A stretch of 64,000 bases of DNA from Nostoc sp. NIES-3756 (GTDB lineage: Bacteria > Cyanobacteriota > Cyanobacteriia > Cyanobacteriales > Nostocaceae), in the NCBI RefSeq assembly GCF_001548375.1, contig NZ_AP017296.1, positions 124,001 through 188,000 of the forward strand, given 5' to 3'. Positions 15,359 to 24,138 of the stretch are shown here, one piece after another. Each line of letters opens with the position of its first letter. Within the stretch, counting starts at the first letter, position 1. Under the pieces are notes generated by a model. It worked only from the letters and a program-made list of their open reading frames with translations. It did not search any database and was not told the origin of the DNA. The position numbers were made by a program, and so were the translations under genes.

Positions 15359-16111
15359 CTATTTATAAACAACGCATCCATACATAAACGCTTGTTCATT
15401 AATCTCCATTACTTGTGACGATACTTCCGCTTCCCACATCGACACTGGTAAGATGCCTGCGCTGCTTAATTGCCAACGTCCTAACAATGGTTTTATCATC
15501 GCTGGATTTCGCAAATATAAATGAGCGCCTAATGAGTCCATTAATTGGAGTAGTTGAGGATATTCTGCTGCCGCTTTTCCATCAAAATCTAATGCCAATA
15601 TGCTTCCTGCTGGCGACCAATCATAGAGTTGTTCTAGAACTTGAGTTAAAGTTTCATCTTTAATAAAAGCGCATACACCTATTAACACTATCCCTAAACG
15701 CTGCACATTTCCCAAAACATTTGCTATCACAGACTGATCTAAAGTCATCAAGTTTGTTACATCACAAAATGTATAATCCGCTTGGGGATTATTCGCTAGC
15801 AAGGCACGTCCTATTTCAATATTAGCTCGATCTATATCTGTATATACTACTTTTGACTCTGGTGCTGCTTCATGAACATTGCCACAAGTTGGTAGCCCCG
15901 CACCAAAAACCACAAACTGGTTGATTCCTTGAGATTCCATATAACGCGATACTTTTCCGATATATGCTCTAAGTTCTTGGAATACTTCTGGGCTTTTGGG
16001 GTATACTTGCTCAAATACTTTGGCTGCTTCTTCATCCACCGGAAAGTGATGAGAACCTCCTAACCAATAATCAATAATTCTTGCTGTGTTCGCAACTGAG
16101 GGAACTTCCAT
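15359..16111 (-). CDS. SAM-dependent methyltransferase, DUF574 family
   Basis: About 250 residues. N-terminal VANTARIIDYWLGGSHHFPV matches the DUF574/Methyltransf_19 opening (xARxYDYxLGGxxxF). The Rossmann core follows (VVFGAGLPTCGNVHE, then VVYTDIDRANIE) in the place of the SAM-binding motifs. The family is common in actinobacteria and cyanobacteria and its substrates are largely unknown. I use the ATG at 16111 with AAGGTG upstream rather than the TTG two codons earlier. The dinB fragment begins exactly where this gene ends, marking a recombination joint. Confidence 0.75.
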   Translation of the reverse strand: MEVPSVANTARIIDYWLGGSHHFPVDEEAAKVFEQVYPKSPEVFQELRAYIGKVSRYMESQGINQFVVFGAGLPTCGNVHEAAPESKVVYTDIDRANIEIGRALLANNPQADYTFCDVTNLMTLDQSVIANVLGNVQRLGIVLIGVCAFIKDETLTQVLEQLYDWSPAGSILALDFDGKAAAEYPQLLQLMDSLGAHLYLRNPAMIKPLLGRWQLSSAGILPVSMWEAEVSSQVMEINEQAFMYGCVVYK

Positions 16112-16302
16112 TTTCAAAACACCTTGAACTAAATTTTCTATCTTTAGTTATATTAGAACCCATATATTGCGCGGAAACTAATGCGCTACTTCCCAAGTTG
16201 TGACTTGAAGAAGATTTTGGATAGTTTGTCCAGCTTTACCTGAAAAAAATAGATGTCCAAGTTTACCTTCTAAGAACGTTCAAAAAATAACATAAAGAAA
16301 AA

Positions 16303-16350
16303 TTAGATAATCAACAACTATCTGTGTTAGAAAATCCATCCGTGTCATAC
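16303..16350 (-). pseudogene. 3' remnant of a small RHH-type gene
   Basis: The minus strand reads MTRMDFLTQIVVDYL, which matches LTEMDFLTRIIVDYL at the out-of-frame 3' end of the small gene at 17859-18180. Only about 20 codons survive, with a stop just upstream, so it is a remnant of a related copy. Confidence 0.55.
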
Positions 16351-16445
16351 TAATTTACGAAAAATATGATACAGATGTAAACCTTAAAAGGCTTGCTACA
16401 TCTAATTTATTAAATTGCGAAAAGCAGCGAATTGTGAATTGGTAT
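16347..16445. repeat. MITE-like element, copy 1
   Basis: About 99 bp bounded by ATACTAATTTAC and GTGAATTGGTAT (inverted, two mismatches), with ACAGATGTAAACC after the left end and GCGAATTG near the right end. The same architecture recurs at 37476-37619 (ATACCAATTCAC, TAGATGTAAACC, right end TTGGTAT). No coding capacity. Confidence 0.5.
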
Positions 16446-16542
16446 CAGCCCAGACGCGGCGATCGCCCTAACCAATTCGCCCATGAAGAAGCGGTATGAC
16501 AATTTATACTGAAAACAGCCACACACAGATGACACAACAGCA

Positions 16543-17112
16543 ATGCTTGACTACTTAATGGCGACGATGATTTTTTTTGTCGCAATGGCGGCAATTCAAG
16601 AAGAATGGCTACTTAAATATCGCCTGGGCTATCACGGTAGGTTCTGGACTCTGGCAATTACTTTGGGCTTATTTGTTGCTTTTTTGCTGTCTGCTGCTGC
16701 CTTGATACTAATGATTTCCTCCCTAAATCTTCTCCCTTTTGAGTCTCCTGATAATTATATCTTTTTGACCATTGCAACAGTTTTCTTGAGCTTGTTCCTA
16801 TGGCTGCCACAATGGGTCATACTTCGTCAACAGGAAACAACCCCAAGAATATTTGCCGCGTTGAATACGGCTGTTGCAGTTTTGGTTTATTTGTTGGTAG
16901 TCAGGCTGAACATTAATCGTTTAGATATTGCTGGTGATTTGATCAAGGGCTGGAAGACTGCTATCGTTTTTGCAATTTCTGGTGCAGCTACCGGAGGAGT
17001 CACAGGTAAAGCATTGGATTTCTATTGTCAACGCCAGGAGCAACGGTTACTGCGGCGCGAGAGGGAAGCACACAACTACTCCGAGCAAGATGAGTCGAAT
17101 GAAGAAGAATAA
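16543..17112 (+). CDS. hypothetical integral membrane protein
   Basis: 189 residues with four or five hydrophobic segments (about 3-18, 37-60, 73-95, 105-122, 138-155) and a charged, coiled C-terminal tail (QRQEQRLLRREREAHNYS then acidic). A GAATGGVTG stretch lies in the last membrane segment. I recognise no family. It stands alone on the plus strand. Confidence 0.6.
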   Translation: MLDYLMATMIFFVAMAAIQEEWLLKYRLGYHGRFWTLAITLGLFVAFLLSAAALILMISSLNLLPFESPDNYIFLTIATVFLSLFLWLPQWVILRQQETTPRIFAALNTAVAVLVYLLVVRLNINRLDIAGDLIKGWKTAIVFAISGAATGGVTGKALDFYCQRQEQRLLRREREAHNYSEQDESNEEE

Positions 17113-17249
17113 TACTAGCAATATGATCATCTACTGTTGATGACCGAAGTTTAAACACTAACCTATGTATGCGCTTCGGGCGATGAGGAGGTAGAAATTA
17201 ACGCTGTCTTTAAGCAAGAACTCATTTGTATTCAAACGTGGGAGTATTA

Positions 17250-17462
17250 ATGTTATTCATAAATCCAGTGTTTGTGACTGAAAAATTAACAATAACTATA
17301 ACGAATGAAGTTAAAAAACAGACATATGTAAAGAAGATTAAAATAGCTAATCCTTCTTTTTTTTCTGACTTCTTCCAAGCAAGACTAAATATTTACAGTG
17401 ATCAACTTAGCAATAAACAGAAATCAAATTACACTAACGAATATATAAGCACCGCTATATGA
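17250..17462 (+). CDS. hypothetical protein
   Basis: About 70 residues, basic, no recognised domain. GGGAG six bases before the ATG at 17250 supports this start. Its stop overlaps the start of the next gene (ATGA-type), which supports translation as a pair. Possibly a small two-gene unit; nothing indicates a toxin-antitoxin motif directly. Confidence 0.5.
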   Translation: MLFINPVFVTEKLTITITNEVKKQTYVKKIKIANPSFFSDFFQARLNIYSDQLSNKQKSNYTNEYISTAI

Positions 17463-17845
17463 AAGTTATTACTACTCTACCTGATTGGAGCATTCATTTT
17501 GAGCAAATAGCAAGTGATAGTAAATGGCATTACGTATGGCGGCATAAAGGCAGCTATCTATTACGTGTTTGTTCTATGGAACTCCAACCTTGGGGAAAAC
17601 CTTGTGTTATCAATATCCGAGAACAAAAATATAAATCGGATAAAATCAAATTTACGAATCGGATAGATTTACAAGTATTAGAGATTAATGACATTGAACA
17701 TGCAGTAAGAGGAGATATTCTCTTAGAAACTCCTTTTATGGGCATTCCCCATAGTACCCAATCCACATTACGTTTTTACGCCATTCCTTGTACTGATAAA
17801 AAAGATATTGTTCTCAATATTATGCTTGCTGTCATTTCTAAATAA
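17459..17845 (+). CDS. hypothetical protein
   Basis: 128 residues, soluble, mixed alpha/beta pattern, with LPDWSIHFEQIASDSKWHYV at the N-terminus and LETPFMGIPHSTQSTLRFYA near the C-terminus. No family recognised. It overlaps the preceding small gene by 4 bp and is convergent with the frameshifted gene at 17859-18180. Confidence 0.6.
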   Translation: MKVITTLPDWSIHFEQIASDSKWHYVWRHKGSYLLRVCSMELQPWGKPCVINIREQKYKSDKIKFTNRIDLQVLEINDIEHAVRGDILLETPFMGIPHSTQSTLRFYAIPCTDKKDIVLNIMLAVISK

Positions 17846-17858
17846 TAACTAATGTTAA

Positions 17859-18180
17859 TTACTTTTTAGGTAACTCATCTTCTGCATCCAGATAATCAAC
17901 AATTATCCGGGTAAGGAAATCCATCTCCGTTAAGCCAGACGAGCGCGATCGCCTGATTCAGCTTCTCCTCATACTCAACAGGCATTTTCACCGTCCGTAC
18001 CTTCCCACGCTGAACGCCATAAAATCTACTGTTCTTCCGTAGCGATTCTTTTTTATGATCCGGTGGGGTAGCGATCGCCTGGTCTAAATCCCAGCCTCTC
18101 GAAACCCTGTTGTACAATGTTGTCCGCGAAATTCCATTCGCCAGAGCTTTTTCGTAGTATTTTTCCGGTATCTGTGGCAT
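17859..18180 (-). pseudogene. small HTH/RHH-type DNA-binding gene, probably frameshifted near the 3' end
   Basis: The in-frame product (94 residues, stop at 17896) starts MPQIPEKYYEKALANGISRT with a helix-turn-helix look, then KVRTVKMPVEYEEKLNQAIA. It then runs into an atypical WLNGDGFPYPDNC ending. One base out of frame, the DNA reads LTEMDFLTRIIVDYLDAEDE LPKK and stops at 17859. A remnant at 16303-16350 keeps the MDFLTxIxVDYL version. A one-base insertion near 17946-17949 explains both. The gene is 5 bp downstream of the ParB-like gene, so it is probably part of a partition or copy-control operon. Confidence 0.6.
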
Positions 18181-18185
18181 AACAA

Positions 18186-19112
18186 TTACTTCTTCGCCTT
18201 CGGGTCAAGCCCATACTCTCGCTCCACTGCCGCCAATAGCTTCGCCTGCAATGCCGACAAATACGGTTTGGCTTGTTTCCCTAATCCCTGCAATAGCCAA
18301 TCCACAGCTTCATCACGTAGAGCCACTTCATTCAGTTGCCGCAGCCGCATACATAACTGCTCCATAAATTTGCAATCATCCTCCAGCAATTCTAGTGATT
18401 TCAAATGCTCAACTTTAGCTGTATAGTCGCCATCCCAGGTTTGTAGTGTGCAACTATACTGACCAACATGTGTCACTACACCCCAATACCCAGATTTTCC
18501 CCTCAAGTCCGGGTTGTCTTTAGGATGCAGGACGCAAATTTCACCTACTCGGTAAGGATTAGGAACTGGGGTGCGATCACGGATCTTATCCACAATATCT
18601 TGTACTATGCGCCCAGAAGGAATTTTACCCCCCGCTTCTTTAACTGCTCGTTGCCATACTTTTTGCTGTTGAGACGGTTTTAAATTTATTAATGGCCTTA
18701 CTTGTCTTTCGTTCGTCGGCAAAATGTGATCCATTGGATCACATTTTTCTTTCAGATTATCAAACACTACTGCTGCATCCATCAATAAATAAGGCTGTCT
18801 GCGGCTATAACCAAACCTGTCTTTGCAATATTCCTCAAATGTTTTGTGCGTTGAACGGTATAACCTGCGATCGCGTAACTCTTTCAATGCCTTCCCCGCT
18901 TCCACAAACGCGCTCTCCACTTTTCGCTCCAAGTTCAGGCGATCGCGCTGTTCCTCCTCGGTCATCTCTGGCACTTCCACCGCGTCCACATCAACCGTGA
19001 CTGCGCTTGGATTCTCTGGCTCTTGTGCTGACTTTAGGGCTGGCTTTGGTTTATCAGGAGTTGCAGGAGTTGTCGGGGTGAGTCTTTTGCGCTTGGAAGT
19101 TGGTTGGTTCAT
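18186..19112 (-). CDS. ParB-like plasmid partition/DNA-binding protein (putative)
   Basis: 308 residues. After a basic, Pro/Thr-rich N-terminus, residues about 60-130 (AGKALKELRDRRLYRSTHKT then CKDRFGYSRRQPYLLMDAA) and LPTNERQVRPLINLKPSQQQ match a ParB/KorB-like pattern common on cyanobacterial plasmids. The later segment GGKIPSGRIVQDIV continues that similarity. The C-terminal half carries a small SH3-like stretch (YRVGEICVLHPKDNP) and helices. Likely binds DNA in segregation or copy control; no ParA is adjacent. A 9-bp perfect hairpin covers its ribosome-binding site. Confidence 0.6.
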   Translation of the reverse strand: MNQPTSKRKRLTPTTPATPDKPKPALKSAQEPENPSAVTVDVDAVEVPEMTEEEQRDRLNLERKVESAFVEAGKALKELRDRRLYRSTHKTFEEYCKDRFGYSRRQPYLLMDAAVVFDNLKEKCDPMDHILPTNERQVRPLINLKPSQQQKVWQRAVKEAGGKIPSGRIVQDIVDKIRDRTPVPNPYRVGEICVLHPKDNPDLRGKSGYWGVVTHVGQYSCTLQTWDGDYTAKVEHLKSLELLEDDCKFMEQLCMRLRQLNEVALRDEAVDWLLQGLGKQAKPYLSALQAKLLAAVEREYGLDPKAKK

Positions 19113-19113
19113 G

Positions 19114-19140
19114 CAACCACCTCCAGACTGTAGGTGGTTG
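19114..19140 (-). promoter_or_regulatory. hairpin over the ribosome-binding site of the ParB-like gene
   Basis: CAACCACCT at 19114-19122 and AGGTGGTTG at 19132-19140 are perfect inverted arms around a 9-base loop, one base upstream of the start codon. In the mRNA the Shine-Dalgarno GGAGG lies at the loop/3'-arm junction, so folding would hide it. The same palindrome could be an operator on DNA. Confidence 0.6.
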
Positions 19141-19186
19141 AACGGGTATTTACTTGTGTCATCATATTATTAACGTTTTCGTTTAT

Positions 19187-19216
19187 CCCCATCCTTTTTC
19201 TAGGTTGGGGTTTTTC
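19187..19216 (+). terminator. candidate rho-independent terminator
   Basis: CCCCATCC, a short loop, then GGTTGGGG followed by TTTTT. A second structure with the same frame (TTATCCCC to GGGGTTTTTCATC) is at 19865-19896. No plus-strand gene clearly precedes it, so it may end an antisense or small RNA. Confidence 0.4.
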
Positions 19217-19348
19217 ATCTATTTCTTATATATTTGCATTTCTTCTTAAATGGGTAAACATAAGAAAAAGCAAAAGAATGTCCCCCCGTGGTTGGCGCAC
19301 GAGAATCTGTTTATCCCTAAAACTAGCCAGTAGATAACTACAGATACA

Positions 19349-19383
19349 CGCAATTCGCAATTCGCAATTCGCAATTCGCAATT
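19349..19383 (+). repeat. heptamer repeat (CGCAATT)x5
   Basis: Five perfect copies of CGCAATT. The complementary array (AATTGCG)x4 lies 206 bp downstream, so the pair forms an inverted repeat. Short tandem heptamers of this kind are typical of Nostoc/Anabaena genomes. Confidence 0.85.
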
Positions 19384-19588
19384 AATGAACACCTACTTAT
19401 GTAGCGAAGAGGTATGTATATCATCTATGATATATATTTAACTTTTAACGTTTAAATATAGAGCTTGTAAGCTATCACACCAGAATCTGTATAATAAGGG
19501 TAGCCAAAATCCTTTCGCAATAAGAATTTTCTTTTATCTCACTATGCACCTTAATGTTTTTCACCTTATCTCAAATTAGTCAAATCTT

Positions 19589-19620
19589 CAATTGCGAATT
19601 GCGAATTGCGAATTGCGAAT
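19589..19620 (+). repeat. heptamer repeat (AATTGCG)x4, inverted partner
   Basis: Four perfect AATTGCG units plus AATT, the reverse complement of the array at 19349-19383. The intervening 205 bp are AT-rich and contain a small palindrome (ATATCATCTATGATAT near 19419). Confidence 0.85.
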
Positions 19621-19864
19621 TGGTATCAGTTGCTCATCGCCTGAAAATTTCTCAAGCTACCAAGGTCTACAACGAGCAGTCTTGGGACGAGGAGTGGGAC
19701 GAAGCTCTGGATGAAGAAGAAATTTTTGATGGAACAGTTGGCTAAAGTTAAATATTTCAGTAGATTACTGGTTAATTTACTTATATCTGTGGTAGTAATA
19801 TTAAGTCCGTTGTGTCTAAGTATAGATTATTTATGTACTATGTATGAGATATGGTCTTACTTAT

Positions 19865-19896
19865 CCCCGCCTCACCTACTGTGAACGGGGTTTTTC
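19865..19896 (+). terminator. candidate rho-independent terminator
   Basis: CCCCG, 16-base loop, CGGGG followed by TTTTT, 120 bp downstream of the small frame ending at 19745. Confidence 0.45.
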
Positions 19897-20056
19897 ATCG
19901 CTGTTTATTTCCCTGAATCAGCTTTTGTGATGAATACAACTATCATTAATCATTTATCAATTTTTCTCTCAATCTCACAGTGTAGATCAGCCATTATTTT
20001 GCTCCCAATTCAAAGCTAAATTCATTTTTCAGTCCAGACTTTCTACCTTTACAAAT

Positions 20057-20338
20057 ATGAAACCCATCAAAAAGGCCGATTTACGCATTCTCAAGAAATC
20101 TGCCCACTCACAGCCAGTACAAGAGCCAGAGCCGATAGTTGAGACTATCTCTAATGATGAGCCTTTCATTGAACAGCAACCACCACAGCCACAACTAAAT
20201 TTAGATGTCCCAACCCCAGATTTCTATCCCCATCATCTTCCCGCCTACGATTCTCCTCTAGTACAGTCTGTCGGTAACTCTGGTTGGCAAGTCTCCGACA
20301 TCTGGCGTGATCTGCGGGTTGATGGCTTTTGTGATTGA
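20057..20338 (+). CDS. hypothetical small protein, Pro/Gln-rich
   Basis: 93 residues: basic N-terminus (MKPIKKADLRILKKSA), a Pro/Gln/Glu-rich middle and a C-terminal SGWQVSDIWRDLRVDGFCD that looks like a short conserved end. No domain recognised. It is isolated, with no obvious ribosome-binding site, so coding status rests on amino-acid pattern only. Confidence 0.45.
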   Translation: MKPIKKADLRILKKSAHSQPVQEPEPIVETISNDEPFIEQQPPQPQLNLDVPTPDFYPHHLPAYDSPLVQSVGNSGWQVSDIWRDLRVDGFCD

Positions 20339-21007
20339 TCTGTTATCAATTCATGTTTGTCGTGAATCCTTCTAGTTTTAGGCTACTGTATCTTCATTAG
20401 ATTCATGAAAACCTAATCCCATACTTATCAAGGCACTGGTTGTTAACAAGAGTATTAACTTCCGGTGCATATACACTCTACAAAAATCGCTAGTTGATTT
20501 CCCTTTTTGGCTTCAAACTTTACTTTCTGAAACACTCTCATGATGAGTTAGAAATTATTATAAACATTTGTTTTATATGCGCGAGAAAGCTTTAATAGTC
20601 TTTTTAATTAAAAGCTAACTGATTAAACGCTTATAAACATATATGTAGGATTAGCTTTGCTTATAGTCTTAATGAATATCTTATTTCTTTTTATATATCT
20701 TTAGATAGATGAAATATTAATCTCAAAGCGAAATCACATAAAGAAGATTTTTTCACAGCTTTTTTCTGAACTTCAGACAAAAAATCAATCAAGTTACTTG
20801 CTAAATTGTTCATAATATGTAAAATTTTTAGATAGGTTTTTAATAATCTATATTTACAACACTTTTGAAGTAAGTGAGGTAAACCAATTTACTAAATTCT
20901 TTAAACTTTGATTTTGAATTGATTGCTGTACCTCATAAACATCGAACTTGCTGTGAAAACTAGCTTACAAAACAATTCTTGCTTTTTTTAGAAACATAAA
21001 TAGTATT
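20339..21007. other. AT-rich intergenic region
   Basis: About 670 bp without a coding-like frame, RNA gene or clear repeat. It precedes the VOC gene and must hold its promoter. I see nothing else in it. Confidence 0.5.
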
Positions 21008-21493
21008 ATGAATGACTTTGAACTAAGGGGAATTAATCATTTAGCATTAGTTTGTAGAGACTTTCAGGAAACTATAAATTTTTATACCGTTACGCTTGGA
21101 CTTAAGTTAATTAAAAATATTGATTTACCATCTGGTGGTAAACATTTTTTCATTGATATTGGAAATAATGACACTTTAGCTTTTTTTTGGTCAACCAAAG
21201 CTCCTGAATCTGTACCCGGTATTTCATCAGTGCGTCCAGACGCTTTTTTAACAGGAGATATCATAACAGCTCATGGGTCTATGAACCATGTAGCCTTTCA
21301 TGTTCCCCTAGAAAAACTAGAAGAGTATAGAACAAAACTTATAGATAAAGGAGTACAAGCAACACCAGTATTGCATCATACAGATGTTCCTATGTCCTCT
21401 TTTTATTTTTTTGATCCAAACGGAATACTACTAGAATTTGCTGCTAATCTACAGCCTTTAAACGAATTAAACACTGAGTCGCAAGTTCAATAA
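21008..21493 (+). CDS. VOC (glyoxalase/dioxygenase) family protein
   Basis: 161 residues in the vicinal-oxygen-chelate fold with paired beta-alpha-beta-beta-beta modules. GINHLALVCRDFQETINFYT supplies the first metal-ligand His, MNHVAFHVP another, and SFYFFDPNGILLEFA the C-terminal Glu. Such proteins include glyoxalases, extradiol dioxygenases and resistance proteins; the substrate here is unknown. It is transcribed alone and is followed by a strong terminator hairpin. Confidence 0.8.
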   Translation: MNDFELRGINHLALVCRDFQETINFYTVTLGLKLIKNIDLPSGGKHFFIDIGNNDTLAFFWSTKAPESVPGISSVRPDAFLTGDIITAHGSMNHVAFHVPLEKLEEYRTKLIDKGVQATPVLHHTDVPMSSFYFFDPNGILLEFAANLQPLNELNTESQVQ

Positions 21494-21532
21494 ACCACAT
21501 CTTTTCTACAGATTGCAGATAGTAAAGACAGT

Positions 21533-21570
21533 AGCAGAGTATATAAGTAATCTTGCTATACTCTGCTTTT
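21533..21570 (+). terminator. rho-independent terminator after the VOC gene
   Basis: AGCAGAGTATA at 21533-21543 pairs perfectly with TATACTCTGCT at 21557-21567, followed by TTTT. It separates the VOC gene from the exoprotein operon beginning at 21601. Confidence 0.75.
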
Positions 21571-21600
21571 GAAGCATTTTACTAATTCGTTCTATGAACA

Positions 21601-24138
21601 ATGAACAAAAAATTAAACACATTATACACAAGAATAGTTTTTTCATTTACAAGTTTTATATGTTTTATTCCAATATGCCAAGCCCAAATTAATGCCGATA
21701 ATAGCTTGCAAGATAAAACCCTTGTGAATGTACGAGGTAATATTACATTTATTGAAGGTGGAACTCAACTAGGAAACAATCTATTTCATAGTTTTCAAGA
21801 TTTTTCAATTAATAATGGAGATATTGCTTATTTCAATAATGCTCTTAATGTCCAAAATATTATTAGTAGAGTTACGGGAAATTCTATTTCTAATATCAAT
21901 GGGATAATCCGAAGTAATGGTCGAGCAAATTTGTTTATTATCAACCCCAACGGATTTTTTTTTGGGAATAATGCTAGTTTAAATATTGGTGGTTCTTTTT
22001 TAGCAACTACAGCCAATAGTATTTGGTTTTCTAATGATATAAATTTTAGCGCTAATCATAATCCGCTTGACCCTTTGTTAAAAATTAGCGTTCCTTTAGG
22101 GTTGGTTTTTACAGGTAACTCTAGAGATATCAAAGTTCAAGGTAATGGACATAATATAAATAGAATTGCCAATAATAACCTCGATTTTATTACTCCTATA
22201 GATGCCAGGAGATTTTCTGGATTACAAGTACAAACAGGAAACAGTATTGCTTTAATAGGAGGAAATGTATCGCTAGACGGTGGTATATTAAGTGCAAAAA
22301 ATGGACAAGTACAAATTGGCAGTGTGCAGAGTGGATATGTTGCTTTAGAGCAAAGCGATAATAACATAAATTTTAATTTCAGCAATGTCAATACTTTTAA
22401 CAATATAGTATTAACAAATAATTCTTTATTATTTGTTAATAGCAACTTAGGTTCAAGAAACACTATTAATATTCAGGGTAAAAATATTAATGTTTTAAGT
22501 GGCTCATTAGTATTTGCACAGAATCATGGCTTTAGAACTGGCTCTATAAAAATTAGGGGTCAAGCCTTAAATATTCAAGGCGCATCAAATTTAGCTTTAA
22601 GCGCAATATATACAAGCAACTTTGGAGCTACTCTTGGAGAGTCTATTGAACTTGACGCAAACGATATAACTATTCAAGGTGGACAAATAGCAACTACTAC
22701 TTTTACCAATGCTCCTAGTGGGCCAATCTTTATCAATTCAGATTCTTTAAAAATTTTCGGCGAGGTTCCTTCTTATGCTAATCCTGACGGCTTAGGTGGA
22801 ATAAATACTTTCAGTTATAGTTCTGGAAAGGGCGGAGATATTACAGCTAAAATTAACAATATAATAATAGGACTAGATGGAGTTTTGAATACTATTGCGA
22901 CTGGTTCAGGTGCGGGAGGAAATTTATTTTTAGACTTGGAAAATCTTATCCTTAAAGACGGCGGAGCTTCATTAGGTTCTAGCACTTTTCGTAGTGGACA
23001 CGGTGGCAACGTTTTTATTAAAAGTCAGAACATAGATATATCAGGACAATCACCATCATTACGTGCTAGTAATATTACGTCATCAACTTTTGGTAATGGC
23101 AACGCTGGCAATATAGACATAGGTACTTTAAATTTAATTATTAGTAATGGAGGAGGTATAAGTAGTAGTACACTTTCTGCGGGAAATGCTGGTAATATTA
23201 ACATTAACTCAAGTAATTCAATAAATGTAGTAGGTACGAATCTTAATTCAAAATCACCAAGTTTTATTGATTCGTCAAATTTTCTATTGGTCGATCTAAA
23301 TTTGCAAAATTTATTGTATCGGCAACCTCCTGTACTTATCGGTCAGGCGGGCAATATATTTGTTAATACAAATATTATAAATATAAGTAACGGTGGTTTG
23401 ATTAGCGCCAGAAATCAAGGGCTTAATGATGCAGGCAATATTAAGATTAATGCGAACACAATAAACATTAACAATCAAGGAGAAGTTAACGCCACCACAG
23501 CAATTGGGGAGGGAGGTAATATTACTTTCAATTCTAGAAATTTATTCTTGAACAACGGAATTGTTTCAGCCACGGCAGGAGGTTCGGGCAATGGTGGCAA
23601 TATTATTGTTAATACAGGCATCCTAGTAGGCTCAAATAACAGCCAAATCGTAGCCAATGCCTTCGAGGGTAGAGGAGGTAAAATCCAAATTAATGCTCCA
23701 GGTTTTTTCTTATCATCAGATAGTCGAATAGATTCTAGATCACAAAGAGGGATTGACGGAACAGTTGACATCAATGCAAATGTCTTTTTAGCCCAAACTC
23801 CAGTTAAATCACAGGCATTTCAAGAGTCACCGCAGATTGTTTCCACCTGCCAAGGAAGGTCAAATACAAAAGGAAATAATGAATTTATCATTACTGGTAC
23901 AGGAGGATTACCAACAAGTTCAGAACAATTACCCGATGTTGAATCTACTTGGCAAGCAAACTCGACTGAGAACATCTCTTACATAGAACCAACAGTAGAT
24001 AATGAAATCATAGAAGTGCAAGGATGGGTAAAAAATTCAGATGGCTCAATCACATTAACTGCCCAAGCAAATCCGGTAAGTGCCAATGCAAATCAATCTG
24101 CAAGTTCTTGTAATTATCAACCAAAACCCAAGGTCTGA
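21601..24138 (+). CDS. filamentous haemagglutinin-type exoprotein (two-partner secretion)
   Basis: 845 residues. Signal peptide to about residue 28 (FICFIPICQAQ). Then a TPS domain: LVNVRGNITFIEGGTQLGNN, LFHSFQDFSINNGDIAYF and INGIIRSNGRANLFIINPNG with FFGNNASLNIGGSFLATT, which directs secretion through a TpsB porin. The remainder is a repetitive beta-helix rich in Asn, Gly, Ile and Ser. The C-terminus resembles other cyanobacterial CHAT-linked exoproteins. No TpsB (ShlB/FhaC) gene is in the window, so the porin must be elsewhere. The stop overlaps the ATG of the CHAT gene (TGATG). Confidence 0.88.
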   Translation: MNKKLNTLYTRIVFSFTSFICFIPICQAQINADNSLQDKTLVNVRGNITFIEGGTQLGNNLFHSFQDFSINNGDIAYFNNALNVQNIISRVTGNSISNINGIIRSNGRANLFIINPNGFFFGNNASLNIGGSFLATTANSIWFSNDINFSANHNPLDPLLKISVPLGLVFTGNSRDIKVQGNGHNINRIANNNLDFITPIDARRFSGLQVQTGNSIALIGGNVSLDGGILSAKNGQVQIGSVQSGYVALEQSDNNINFNFSNVNTFNNIVLTNNSLLFVNSNLGSRNTINIQGKNINVLSGSLVFAQNHGFRTGSIKIRGQALNIQGASNLALSAIYTSNFGATLGESIELDANDITIQGGQIATTTFTNAPSGPIFINSDSLKIFGEVPSYANPDGLGGINTFSYSSGKGGDITAKINNIIIGLDGVLNTIATGSGAGGNLFLDLENLILKDGGASLGSSTFRSGHGGNVFIKSQNIDISGQSPSLRASNITSSTFGNGNAGNIDIGTLNLIISNGGGISSSTLSAGNAGNININSSNSINVVGTNLNSKSPSFIDSSNFLLVDLNLQNLLYRQPPVLIGQAGNIFVNTNIINISNGGLISARNQGLNDAGNIKINANTININNQGEVNATTAIGEGGNITFNSRNLFLNNGIVSATAGGSGNGGNIIVNTGILVGSNNSQIVANAFEGRGGKIQINAPGFFLSSDSRIDSRSQRGIDGTVDINANVFLAQTPVKSQAFQESPQIVSTCQGRSNTKGNNEFIITGTGGLPTSSEQLPDVESTWQANSTENISYIEPTVDNEIIEVQGWVKNSDGSITLTAQANPVSANANQSASSCNYQPKPKV

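Larger units (their letters stand above)
16118..16542. other. intergenic region with remnants only
   Basis: Apart from the RHH-type remnant and the MITE-like copy listed separately, it holds one HIP1 octamer (GCGATCGC near 16459) and no open frame that looks coding. The promoter of the gene at 16543 must lie here, but I see no convincing -35/-10 pair. Confidence 0.4.
19141..20056. other. gene-poor region upstream of the ParB-like operon
   Basis: Contains the heptamer arrays and two terminator-like hairpins listed separately. A short frame at 19554-19745 runs through the heptamer array and ends in an acidic stretch (EEWDEALDEEEIFDG). It is probably not a gene, or only its last ~40 codons are old coding sequence. 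An origin or centromere could sit here, but no iteron set is evident. Confidence 0.4.

Noticed and set aside
19554..19745. 63-codon plus-strand frame
   Set aside because: Its first part translates the AATTGCG heptamer array; only the acidic end might be ancestral coding.
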